5,922 nt of DNA from Pseudomonadota bacterium (GCA_023418355.1 JAEZZU010000294.1:1-5922), one strand, 5' to 3'. Counted from the first letter of the stretch, positions 1 to 5,577 are shown. The notes: generated from the sequence alone by a model not told the origin. Program-made: numbers and translations.

Positions 1-2
1 AG

Positions 3-887
3 ACCCAGTCCGTCAAGGGCAAGCTGGTCGAGCCTGGCTACGCCTGGGTGCGCCTGAGCCAGTTCCAGGAACGCACCGTGGATGACTTCGTGCGCAAGAT
101 CGAAGACATCTACAAGGAAGACCCCCACATCAAGGGCATTGTGCTGGACCTGCGCAACGACCCCGGTGGACTGCTGGATGCCGCCGTGGCCATCTCTGCA
201 GCCTTCCTGCCTTCGGACGTGACCGTGGTGAGCACCGATGGTCAGCTGGAAGAAAGCAAGGCCACCTTCAAGGCTTCGCCAGAGTACTACGCACGCCGTG
301 GCAGCGATCCGCTCAAGCGCCTGCCTGCAGCGCTCAAGGACGTGCCTGTGGTCGTGCTGGTCAACGAAGGCTCGGCGTCTGCCAGCGAGATCGTTGCCGG
401 TGCCCTGCAGGACCACAGGCGCGCCACCATCATGGGCAGCCAGTCGTTCGGCAAGGGCTCGGTGCAGACCGTGCGTCCGCTCGGCCCCGATACCGGCCTG
501 AAGCTGACCACCGCCCTGTACTACACCCCCAGCGGCAAATCCATCCAGGCCAAGGGCATCGTGCCTGACGTCATGGTGGACGAAACCGAAGAAGGTGATG
601 TCTACGCCGCCCTGCGCATGCGTGAGTCTGATCTGGACAAGCACATCGGCAATGGTGACCCCAAGGCCGAGGCTGAAGCCGTGGCTGCACGCGAGAAGCT
701 GCGCGAAGAAGCACGCAAGCGTCTGGAAGAAGACGCCAAAAAGCCTGTCTCCGAGCGCCGCCTGCCCGAGTTTGGCTCGGACAAGGACTTCCAGCTGCAG
801 CAGGCACTGAACCATCTCAAGGGCCTGCCCGTCAAGGTCAGCAAGACCTTGAGCGAGCGTCCTGAAGAGAAAAAGGACGAAGACTAA
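3..887 (+). CDS. ctpA: S41 carboxyl-terminal processing protease (CtpA/Prc type), 3' part only
   Basis: This is a periplasmic serine protease of family S41. Such enzymes trim or degrade envelope proteins from their C-termini with a Ser-Lys dyad. The reading frame is open from base 3, so the gene enters from the left edge: the signal peptide, N-terminal region and PDZ domain are missing and only about 294 residues are visible. The sequence shows the end of the PDZ/core junction (GYAWVRLSQF), the core strand GIVLDLRNDPGG, the nucleophile motif NEGSASASEIVAGALQD (catalytic Ser codon at 378-380) and SFGKGSVQT (catalytic Lys codon at 453-455). The Ser-Lys spacing of 25 residues equals that of E. 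coli Prc as I recall it. Next comes GKSIQAKGIVPDV, usual in this family, and a charged, Lys/Glu-rich C-terminal tail ending at the TAA at 885-887. The ATG/GTG codons inside are not the true start. Both catalytic residues are intact, so the enzyme is probably active. Family assignment is firm; the symbol is generic. Confidence 0.95.
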   Translation, partial: TQSVKGKLVEPGYAWVRLSQFQERTVDDFVRKIEDIYKEDPHIKGIVLDLRNDPGGLLDAAVAISAAFLPSDVTVVSTDGQLEESKATFKASPEYYARRGSDPLKRLPAALKDVPVVVLVNEGSASASEIVAGALQDHRRATIMGSQSFGKGSVQTVRPLGPDTGLKLTTALYYTPSGKSIQAKGIVPDVMVDETEEGDVYAALRMRESDLDKHIGNGDPKAEAEAVAAREKLREEARKRLEEDAKKPVSERRLPEFGSDKDFQLQQALNHLKGLPVKVSKTLSERPEEKKDED

Positions 888-895
888 ATATTGAT

Positions 896-971
896 AGCAA
901 CTAGCGCTTGTATTCATTGATTTTCAGCACTAAAACACACTGAAATCAAAGAAAGACAAGCGCTAGAAGCT
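896..971. repeat. Nested palindromic intergenic repeat (long hairpin)
   Basis: The sequence holds two nested inverted repeats just after the protease stop codon. The outer arms CTAGCGCTTGT (901-911) and ACAAGCGCTAG (956-966) are perfect 11-bp complements. AGC (896-898) and GCT (969-971) extend them after a 2-nt internal mismatch. The inner arms TTGATTTTCAG (917-927) and CTGAAATCAA (940-949) pair with one bulged T and leave a 12-nt loop. TTC (913-915) with GAA (951-953) fills most of the gap, so nearly the whole segment can fold into one long stem. The GATAGCNNCTAGCGCTT core resembles short palindromes I recall as dispersed between genes in Comamonadaceae; this is from memory and not checked. 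It may act as a REP-like element, an mRNA 3'-end stabiliser or a part of the termination region. Confidence 0.7.
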
Positions 972-986
972 CTTGATCTAATAGCA

Positions 987-1011
987 GCCGGGCATTGATG
1001 CCCGGCTTTTT
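987..1011 (+). terminator. Rho-independent terminator after the protease gene
   Basis: A perfect 8-bp GC-rich stem, GCCGGGCA (987-994) and TGCCCGGC (999-1006), closes a TTGA tetraloop and is followed directly by five T residues (1007-1011). This is a textbook intrinsic terminator for the protease transcript. It is unusual that the Shine-Dalgarno sequence of the next gene starts only 6 nt after the T run, so the hairpin could also act as an attenuator for that gene. Confidence 0.85.
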
Positions 1012-1026
1012 GCTTTGGAGAACACC

Positions 1027-1794
1027 GTGAACGACGATCAACTCCTGCGCTATTCGCGTCACATCCTGCTCGATGAAGTCGGCATCGAAGGCCAGCAGGC
1101 CATGCTCGATGCGCATGTGCTCATCATCGGCGCGGGCGGCCTGGGCTCGCCTGCCGCACTGTATCTGGCAGCCTCCGGTGTGGGACAGATCACCATCGTG
1201 GACCACGACCAGGTGGACCTGACCAATCTGCAGCGCCAGATTGCCCACACCACGGACCGCGTGGGCCAGCCCAAGGTGCAATCAGCGGCGCAGGCCATGC
1301 ATGCCATCAACCCGGATGTGCAGGTGCACTGCATCCAGGAACGCGCCACGCCAGCGCTGCTGGACGAACTGGTCGCCCAGGCCACGGTGGTGCTGGACTG
1401 CTGTGACAACTACAAAACCCGACAGGCGGTCAATGCTGCCTGCGTCAAGCACGGCGTGCCGCTGGTTGCAGGGGCGATCATTCGTTTCGACGGTCAGATC
1501 ACGGTGTTTGATCCACGTCAATCAAGCTCGCCCTGCTATGCCTGCCTGTTTTCCCCAGAGGAATCTTTTGAAGAAGTGCAATGCTCCACCATGGGTGTTT
1601 TTGCACCGCTGGTCGGAATTATTGGATGCATGCAAGCTGCTGAATCTTTAAAGATTATTGCCAATATTGGCCATTCTCTGGCAGGAAAGTTGCTTATGCT
1701 CGATGGCAAGAGCATGGAATGGTCAGTCATGAAAACCAGCCGCAATTCAGACTGTCTGGTATGCCGCCACCATTCAACAGAATCACGCAAGTAG
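1027..1794 (+). CDS. moeB: MoeB/ThiF/HesA-family E1-like adenylyltransferase
   Basis: This ATP-dependent enzyme adenylates the C-terminal Gly-Gly of a small sulfur carrier: MoaD for molybdopterin synthesis if MoeB, ThiS for thiamine if ThiF. The GTG at 1027 was chosen because GGAG (1017-1020) lies 6 nt upstream. A TTG four codons earlier would overlap that site. The 255-residue product has the family's usual length (about 250). Visible features are the nucleotide loop GAGGLG (35-40), Arg11, Arg70 in NLQRQ, Lys83 in GQPK, Asp127 in DCCDN, and zinc cysteine pairs C170/C173 and C243/C246. C186 in QCSTMGVFAPL aligns with the MoeB/ThiF catalytic-region cysteine. No rhodanese domain is fused. MoeB and ThiF cannot be separated by sequence alone, and no moa or thi gene is adjacent; one enzyme may serve both pathways. 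The last third is clearly more AT-rich than the first part. The symbol is therefore tentative, while the family is certain. Confidence 0.93.
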   Translation: MNDDQLLRYSRHILLDEVGIEGQQAMLDAHVLIIGAGGLGSPAALYLAASGVGQITIVDHDQVDLTNLQRQIAHTTDRVGQPKVQSAAQAMHAINPDVQVHCIQERATPALLDELVAQATVVLDCCDNYKTRQAVNAACVKHGVPLVAGAIIRFDGQITVFDPRQSSSPCYACLFSPEESFEEVQCSTMGVFAPLVGIIGCMQAAESLKIIANIGHSLAGKLLMLDGKSMEWSVMKTSRNSDCLVCRHHSTESRK

Positions 1795-1884
1795 GAATAC
1801 GACTACATTGCGCACGATCCGATCTATGCACAATGGCTCATTGCATTGCCCAAATAACCGCCTTCCGCCAACCTCTGCCAAGCC

Positions 1885-2253
1885 GTGAAACTTAAAACTT
1901 TCTTTGTGGAAGACAACCCCACAATCCGCGAAAACCTCATCGACACCTTGCTTGAGCTGGCTGATATCGAGCCCGTCGGCTTTGCGGAAACCGAAGCGGA
2001 AGGCATTGCCTGGCTCACCAACCCCAACAATGCTTGGGATCTGGCCGTTGTAGACCTGTTCCTGCGCCAGGGCAGCGGTCTGGGCGTTGTGGCGGCCTGC
2101 CAGGGACGCTCCACCGAGCAGAAAGTGATTGTGCTGAGCAACTACGCGACGCTTGACGTGCGTCACCGCTGCCGTGAACTGGGCGTAGATGCGGTTTTTG
2201 ACAAATCGAACGAGATTGATGCCCTGCTCGATTTCTGCATGGAAATGACATAA
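1885..2253 (+). CDS. Stand-alone receiver-domain response regulator (CheY-like fold)
   Basis: This is a cytoplasmic signalling protein of 122 residues that consists only of a receiver domain, with no output domain. Key residues are present: acidic pair E9/D10, phosphoacceptor D57 (AVVDLFL), switch residue S85 (VLSNYA) and the conserved K107 (FDKSNE). It can therefore be expected to accept phosphate. The start is GTG at 1885. An in-frame TAA at 1855-1857 and no other start codon between fix it, but no good Shine-Dalgarno sequence precedes it, which suggests weak translation. It lies 90 bp after the MoeB-like gene on the same strand with no terminator between, so read-through is possible. It faces a LuxR-type regulator and its kinase. 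It may receive phosphate from that kinase and act as a phosphate sink or a protein-binding output; this is inference. Its last codon and stop sit in the terminator stem. Confidence 0.88.
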   Translation: MKLKTFFVEDNPTIRENLIDTLLELADIEPVGFAETEAEGIAWLTNPNNAWDLAVVDLFLRQGSGLGVVAACQGRSTEQKVIVLSNYATLDVRHRCRELGVDAVFDKSNEIDALLDFCMEMT

Positions 2254-2288
2254 AAAAAAGCTGACCCCAAGTCAGCTTTTTTTTATGT
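2248..2288. terminator. Bidirectional intrinsic terminator between convergent genes
   Basis: A perfect inverted repeat has 18-bp arms: 2248-2265 and 2271-2288, around a 5-nt CCCAA spacer. The core stem AGCTGAC/GTCAGCT is flanked by eight A residues on the left and eight T residues on the right. RNA from either strand therefore forms a hairpin with a U-tract. It serves the receiver gene on the plus strand and the LuxR-type regulator on the minus strand, whose stop codon lies 20 bp beyond it. The left arm includes the last sense codon and TAA of the receiver gene. Confidence 0.9.
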
Positions 2289-2307
2289 GGCACAGCAGGG
2301 CTGCACA

Positions 2308-2940
2308 TCAGTCAATCAAACGATTCTTCAAGGCGTAGTAAGTCAGATCGCTGTTGGAGGACAGCCCCATCTTCTCCATCAAACGGGTGCGGTAAGTACT
2401 CACTGTCTTCACACTCAGCGACAGCGACTTGGCAATCTCACCTGCAGTCTCACCCTTGGCCAGCTTCAGGAACACCTGGAACTCGCGCTCCGACAGCTGC
2501 TCATGCGGAGGCACATCATCCTTGCGGTTGAGCTGCTGTGCCAGCAAATCCGCCACCGTAGGCGTCAGATAGCGGCGGCCCAGCGCAATGGTACGAATCG
2601 CTTCCGCAATTTCCTTGGGCTCGCATTCCTTGTTCAGGTAGCCGCTCGCACCCTGGCGAATCAGGTTGATGGCGTAATGCTCCTCGGGATATCCACTCAG
2701 GATCAGAATGCCCATGTCAGGAGCCTTGGCTCGCAGCATGGCCAGGGCATCCAGACCACTTTGACCGGGCATGGACAGGTCCATCACCAGCACGTCAATG
2801 TCCTGCTGCCGCACCAGATCAATGGCTTCCCGCCCGTTACTGGCCTCACCGACCACGCGCAGATCCACATGTTCGGACAAAAACTGGCGCAGACCTGAAC
2901 GCACAATCGCATGGTCATCCACGATACCTACTTTGATCAT
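2308..2940 (-). CDS. NarL/LuxR-family response regulator transcription factor
   Basis: This is a DNA-binding response regulator of 210 residues, the usual length for the NarL/FixJ/UvrY class. The receiver domain covers about residues 1-120, with D8/D9, phosphoacceptor D54 (VLVMDLSMPG), S82 (ILSGYP) and K104 (GYLNKE). A LuxR-type helix-turn-helix covers about 148-209: LSEREFQVFLKLAKG, then GEIAKSLSLSVKTVSTYRTR with the recognition helix, then MEKMGL. The ATG is the complement of 2938-2940, and AGAGG (complement of 2946-2950) lies 5 nt upstream, a good ribosome binding site. It is divergent from a HisKA_3 histidine kinase across 143 bp, the classic cognate arrangement, so that kinase is its probable phosphodonor. 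It may autoregulate through the shared intergenic region. Its target genes cannot be read from the sequence; it resembles the UvrY/GacA and NarL groups, but I do not assign it to one. Confidence 0.96.
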   Translation of the reverse strand: MIKVGIVDDHAIVRSGLRQFLSEHVDLRVVGEASNGREAIDLVRQQDIDVLVMDLSMPGQSGLDALAMLRAKAPDMGILILSGYPEEHYAINLIRQGASGYLNKECEPKEIAEAIRTIALGRRYLTPTVADLLAQQLNRKDDVPPHEQLSEREFQVFLKLAKGETAGEIAKSLSLSVKTVSTYRTRLMEKMGLSSNSDLTYYALKNRLID

Positions 2941-3083
2941 CGAAGCCTCTTTTAGTTAAAGGAGTGGATACTCGCTTGCCATATTTCACCGAAATCATTC
3001 CGTGCACCATAGAAGCAAATCCCGATTCATCTTGATTATGAGCAATATCTGGCCCACACTGGCGCGCAATTGGAGGATTTGAA
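2941..3083. promoter_or_regulatory. Divergent intergenic region between regulator and kinase genes
   Basis: This 143-bp region must hold the start signals for the minus-strand response regulator and the plus-strand kinase. I see no convincing sigma-70 -35/-10 pair on either strand, so promoters here may need an activator. A short dyad ATTTC-ACC-GAAAT at 2983-2995 is a possible operator, though weak by length. The ribosome binding sites lie at the two ends: AGAGG on the minus strand (2946-2950) and GGAGG on the plus strand (3072-3076). Confidence 0.6.
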
Positions 3084-4475
3084 GTGAACTGGAGAAAATT
3101 CCGACACTTGGCAATTGGCATGCCACTGGCCATATTAGCGGCAGGCCTCATGATTGGCACCAGTCAGTATGGGTATCAGCAGACCAGCAAATCGCTGTCG
3201 GAGTTGACGCATACATACGACACTCGCACCGCAACCAGCACACTGCTGAGGGACATGCTGGATGCCGAAACCGGCTTGCGCGGCTATCTACTGACCCACG
3301 ATGCGCAGTACCTGCAGCCCTACAGCAAAGCCATCTCACATATTCACCAGTCGCTGGAAGCCATCCGTCAGCAGGTGGACCACACGCCCCAAAAGCTGGA
3401 ACTGTTCATTCCACTGGCCCAGACCATTCAACGCAAGACAGCCGAGATGGATCTGAGCCTCAAGCTCTTTGATGAAGGCAATGCCGATGCTCTGAAGTTC
3501 GTCATGTTCACCGACATGGGCAACAAGGACATGAACGACATCCGCACGCTGGCAGACCAGCTCGATGCCATCATGGCCAGCGATGTGCATCAGTACGAAG
3601 CAAGCATCAAGGCCTCCTTGCTCTGGGCACACATTGGCGTGACAACCATCACCCTGATCGGCCTGTTTGCCTTCTACCTGTACCTGCGCCAGAACAAGCT
3701 GGTGGCACGCCTGCACCGCCGTGAACAGGCGCTGCAATCCGAAGAGCGCTCACGCCTGGAGCAGCTGGTGCGCGAACGCACGGCTTCGCTGGCCGAACTG
3801 GCCACCCACCTGCAGCAGGTGCGCGAAGATGAACGCGGCCACCTGGCGCGCGAACTGCATGACGAACTGGGTGCACTGCTGACCGCGGCCAAGCTCGATG
3901 TGGCACGTCTGAAGTCCAAGATCGACATGGACAACCCCGAAGTGGCCGATCGCGTCAAACATCTGACGGAAACACTCAACAGCGGCATCGCACTCAAGCG
4001 ACGGATCGTGGAAGACCTGCGCCCCTCGTCGCTGGCGAATCTGGGGCTGTCCACCGCACTGGAAATCCTGACCAGCGAGTTCTCCACACGCAGCGGCCTG
4101 TCACTGGAAGCCCATCTGGAACCCGTAGAGCTGGGCGAAGCCACGGAGCTGACCATCTACCGTCTGGTGCAGGAGGCGCTGACGAATATCGGCAAATACG
4201 CCAAGGCCACCACCGTCCATGTCTCTGTCCACAACTACCCCACCTATGTCGCCGTGCAGATTGCAGACAACGGGCGCGGCTTCGACACCGCCAGCATCCG
4301 CCCCAACTCTCATGGACTGGCTGGCATGCGCCACCGCGTAGAGGCTGCGGGAGGCAGACTGACGATTCAATCTGCTGTGGGTGAAGGTACGACGGTCTCT
4401 GCCATCATCCCGGCAGGCACTCAGGCGAGCAATTCGCAGACAAGCTCTCAAGACGAGGCTGCACAGCCATCCTGA
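3084..4475 (+). CDS. Membrane sensor histidine kinase, CHASE3 plus HisKA_3/HATPase_c
   Basis: This inner-membrane sensor kinase of 463 residues starts at GTG 3084, 7 nt after a strong GGAGG (3072-3076). The order is: transmembrane helix 1 (about 8-26); CHASE3 sensor domain in the periplasm (about 35-175) with the signature DAETGLRGYLLT (60-71); transmembrane helix 2 (about 179-201); a charged coiled coil (about 205-250); and the HisKA_3 dimerisation domain with phosphoacceptor H259 in RELHDELG. The HATPase_c domain follows, with N-box residue N368 (QEALTNIGKYAKA), DNGRGF (395-400) and a GLAGMRHRV segment (411-419). The last 20 residues are a polar tail. This is the NarX/DegS-like class that pairs with NarL/LuxR regulators, and such a gene is divergently adjacent. 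The CHASE3 ligand is not known from sequence. All catalytic motifs appear intact. Whether it also phosphorylates the nearby receiver-only protein is open. Confidence 0.95.
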   Translation: MNWRKFRHLAIGMPLAILAAGLMIGTSQYGYQQTSKSLSELTHTYDTRTATSTLLRDMLDAETGLRGYLLTHDAQYLQPYSKAISHIHQSLEAIRQQVDHTPQKLELFIPLAQTIQRKTAEMDLSLKLFDEGNADALKFVMFTDMGNKDMNDIRTLADQLDAIMASDVHQYEASIKASLLWAHIGVTTITLIGLFAFYLYLRQNKLVARLHRREQALQSEERSRLEQLVRERTASLAELATHLQQVREDERGHLARELHDELGALLTAAKLDVARLKSKIDMDNPEVADRVKHLTETLNSGIALKRRIVEDLRPSSLANLGLSTALEILTSEFSTRSGLSLEAHLEPVELGEATELTIYRLVQEALTNIGKYAKATTVHVSVHNYPTYVAVQIADNGRGFDTASIRPNSHGLAGMRHRVEAAGGRLTIQSAVGEGTTVSAIIPAGTQASNSQTSSQDEAAQPS

Positions 4476-4508
4476 CTGACAGCAACGGCAAAAAAATGTA
4501 ATAGCCTG

Positions 4509-4544
4509 AACGCCCTATGCCACCTAACTGCATAGGGCGTTTTT
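4509..4544 (+). terminator. Rho-independent terminator after the histidine kinase
   Basis: A perfect 12-bp stem, AACGCCCTATGC (4509-4520) with GCATAGGGCGTT (4530-4541), encloses a 9-nt loop. The T run covers 4540-4544. It lies 34 bp after the kinase stop codon and separates the kinase transcript from the small-gene cluster downstream. Only three to five T residues follow the GC-rich stem, but the stem is strong. Confidence 0.8.
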
Positions 4545-4804
4545 ATTGGCAGCCTTGTATTTGTCAGGCATGACGCATCCATGCGCGAGCGTCCATCTGG
4601 TGCACATTTCCCTCTGGGAGAGGCTTCACATGTAGTCCTGCAAGCACACGATAGCCCGGTCATATGCTGACACCAGCCCCTAGCCACATCTGGCATCAAC
4701 AGCTTTCCTGGCGCTCTACATTGGATACATCGAACTTCGATGGCTTATATAAAAAAGCTTAAAAACGAAGTGAGCACAAACTGAAACAAAACCAAGGAGT
4801 CCAT
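4545..4804. other. Non-coding stretch between kinase terminator and small-gene cluster
   Basis: The whole gene-free interval from the kinase stop to the next start is about 329 bp, of which this part follows the terminator. I find no gene in it. A 21-codon ATG frame near 4570 has no ribosome binding site, and the longer minus-strand frame crosses the terminator. Small imperfect dyads occur (CGCAT-CC-ATGCG at 4574-4585, CCTCT-GGG-AGAGG at 4611-4623) without any clear role. The right end (from about 4721) is promoter-like, and the segment from 4752 to 4793 is a purine-rich, apparently unstructured leader. Confidence 0.6.
4721..4751 (+). promoter_or_regulatory. Putative promoter with a dyad in its spacer, upstream of the small-gene cluster
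   Basis: A -35-like TTGGAT (4721-4726) and a -10-like TATATA (4746-4751) are separated by 19 bp. The spacer holds a perfect dyad CATCGAA-C-TTCGATG (4728-4742) centred within 1 bp of the middle of the spacer. This layout would direct a transcript with a leader of roughly 45 nt into the 55-codon membrane protein gene. The long spacer with a central dyad resembles MerR-type regulated promoters, but other regulators bind similar dyads. The elements are called by eye and are not proven. Confidence 0.45.
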
Positions 4805-4972
4805 ATGCTGCATTACGCTGTCGTATTTCTTGTGATTGCATTGATTGCTGCTGTATTCGGTTTTGGCGGCATTGCCTCGGGTGCCATGGGCATAGCCAAG
4901 ATTCTGTTTTTCGTCTTTGTGGTCATGGCGATCGTCACCTTCATCCTGGGCCTGCTCAAGAAAAAGGGCTGA
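4805..4972 (+). CDS. DUF1328/UPF0391 (YtjA-like) small membrane protein
   Basis: This 55-residue protein is almost wholly membrane-embedded. Helix 1 spans about residues 4-20 (with FLVIALIAAVFGFGG) and helix 2 about 32-51, followed by a basic C-terminus LKKKG. The pattern, length and the IALIAA...GFGG segment closely match E. coli YtjA as I remember it, which places it in DUF1328. The molecular role of the family is not established; members tend to be found among stress-responsive membrane proteins. The ATG at 4805 follows AAGGAG (4794-4799) with 5-nt spacing, an excellent ribosome binding site, which supports a real gene despite its size. It is the first of three small same-strand genes, 55 bp before the next, with no terminator between. 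A long minus-strand frame across it is a shadow. Confidence 0.92.
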   Translation: MLHYAVVFLVIALIAAVFGFGGIASGAMGIAKILFFVFVVMAIVTFILGLLKKKG

Positions 4973-5027
4973 GGCTGTGCCCATCGCCAGCCACGATGCA
5001 TTGTTGACACATTGAAAGACGAAAACC

Positions 5028-5474
5028 ATGAGCAGCCATTCCAAAAACGCAAAGAAAACCATTGCAGACGCTGTCGATGACGCGCAGGAAGCCCTGCAAA
5101 GTGCAGCAGAAGACGCCAAATCCCATGCCAAAGCCATGGCAGACGAGGCCGAGGACATGGCACAAGATGCCATCAAGAGCACGCGCGAAGCAGCCAGCAG
5201 CGCCTTGGACAAAGCCCAGGAAGGCCTGCAGGCCGTGGAAAAGGAGCTCGCTCCGGCGATTGAGCAGCTGGCTACCCGGGCGCAGGACTTTTGCAGCCGC
5301 AGCATTGCTTTCTGTGCAGACAACTCTGACAAGGCCCGCCGCCGCATGCTCGAAGCTGCCGAGAACACCACGCAATACATGGTGGAGCGCCCCGGCAAGG
5401 CCTTGATCATGGCCGCTGCAGTTGGCGCAGCAGTCACCGCTGCCGCATTAATGATGATGGGCCGCCGCCGCTGA
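5028..5474 (+). CDS. ElaB/YqjD/DUF883-like helical protein with C-terminal membrane anchor
   Basis: This 148-residue protein is rich in Ala, Glu, Asp and Lys and is predicted to be almost all helix. Residues 14-79 show an 11-residue rhythm (six units, starting DAVDDAQEALQ and SAAEDAKSHAK) that gives an amphipathic or coiled-coil rod. The C-terminus has the family hallmark, ERPGKALI (120-127), followed by a single membrane helix (about 125-144) and a basic GRRR end. In E. coli, ElaB, YqjD and YgaM are inner-membrane, stationary-phase proteins reported to bind ribosomes; transfer of that role is inference. Two cysteines (C89, C96) lie between rod and anchor. The start ATG at 5028 has only a weak purine-rich GAAAG (5014-5018) upstream. 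It is probably co-transcribed with the preceding small gene. The family assignment is good at the C-terminus and looser in the rod. Confidence 0.8.
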   Translation: MSSHSKNAKKTIADAVDDAQEALQSAAEDAKSHAKAMADEAEDMAQDAIKSTREAASSALDKAQEGLQAVEKELAPAIEQLATRAQDFCSRSIAFCADNSDKARRRMLEAAENTTQYMVERPGKALIMAAAVGAAVTAAALMMMGRRR

Positions 5475-5506
5475 AGCTGCTCCCCCACCACTTTCCTTTA
5501 CCCATG

Positions 5507-5548
5507 GCACCCCCGGTGCGCATGCCAAGGGATCCATCATTGCGCACC
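5507..5548 (+). other. Inverted repeats with alternative pairings upstream of the BON gene
   Basis: GGTGCGCA (5515-5522) and TGCGCACC (5541-5548) are perfect 8-bp complements with an 18-nt loop. The same left arm can pair instead with GCACC (5507-5511) over a 3-nt CCC loop. The two folds are mutually exclusive. No T run follows, so it is not an intrinsic terminator. It may affect mRNA processing or stability between the two cistrons, or be chance in GC-rich DNA. Confidence 0.35.
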
Positions 5549-5577
5549 CAACCTTCCTCTGCATTCAAAGGACGTCT

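Noticed and set aside
1015..1026. TTG at 1015 as the start of the MoeB-like gene
   Set aside because: It overlaps the ribosome binding site GGAG (1017-1020), which is correctly spaced for GTG at 1027.
1795..1884. Promoter for the lone receiver gene (for example TTGCGC near 1808 with CACAAT near 1829)
   Set aside because: Spacing of about 15 bp and poor box matches; no convincing promoter could be called.
2287..2898. Plus-strand reading frame of 203 codons opposite the LuxR-type regulator
   Set aside because: The minus-strand product is an unmistakable response regulator; the plus frame starts near the terminator and has no family features.
3336..4156. Several minus-strand frames inside the histidine kinase gene
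   Set aside because: All are shadows of the kinase reading frame, rich in Arg/Ser or Gln/Val low-complexity stretches, and without plausible domains.
4570..4635. Short 21-codon ATG frame between kinase and small genes
   Set aside because: No ribosome binding site, no hydrophobic or other meaningful pattern, and no conserved family recognised.
4448..4699. Minus-strand frame of 83 codons over the kinase terminator
   Set aside because: It runs through a strong terminator hairpin and has no recognisable domain or ribosome binding site.
5004..5009. Perfect TTGACA as a -35 box for the helical-protein gene
   Set aside because: A -10 at normal spacing would fall on the start codon and no TATAAT-like sequence is there.
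4745..5491. Long minus-strand reading frame (248 codons) across the small-gene cluster
   Set aside because: It is antisense to two well-supported genes with clear families, has a composition expected from reverse reading of Ala-rich helices, and has no recognisable domain.
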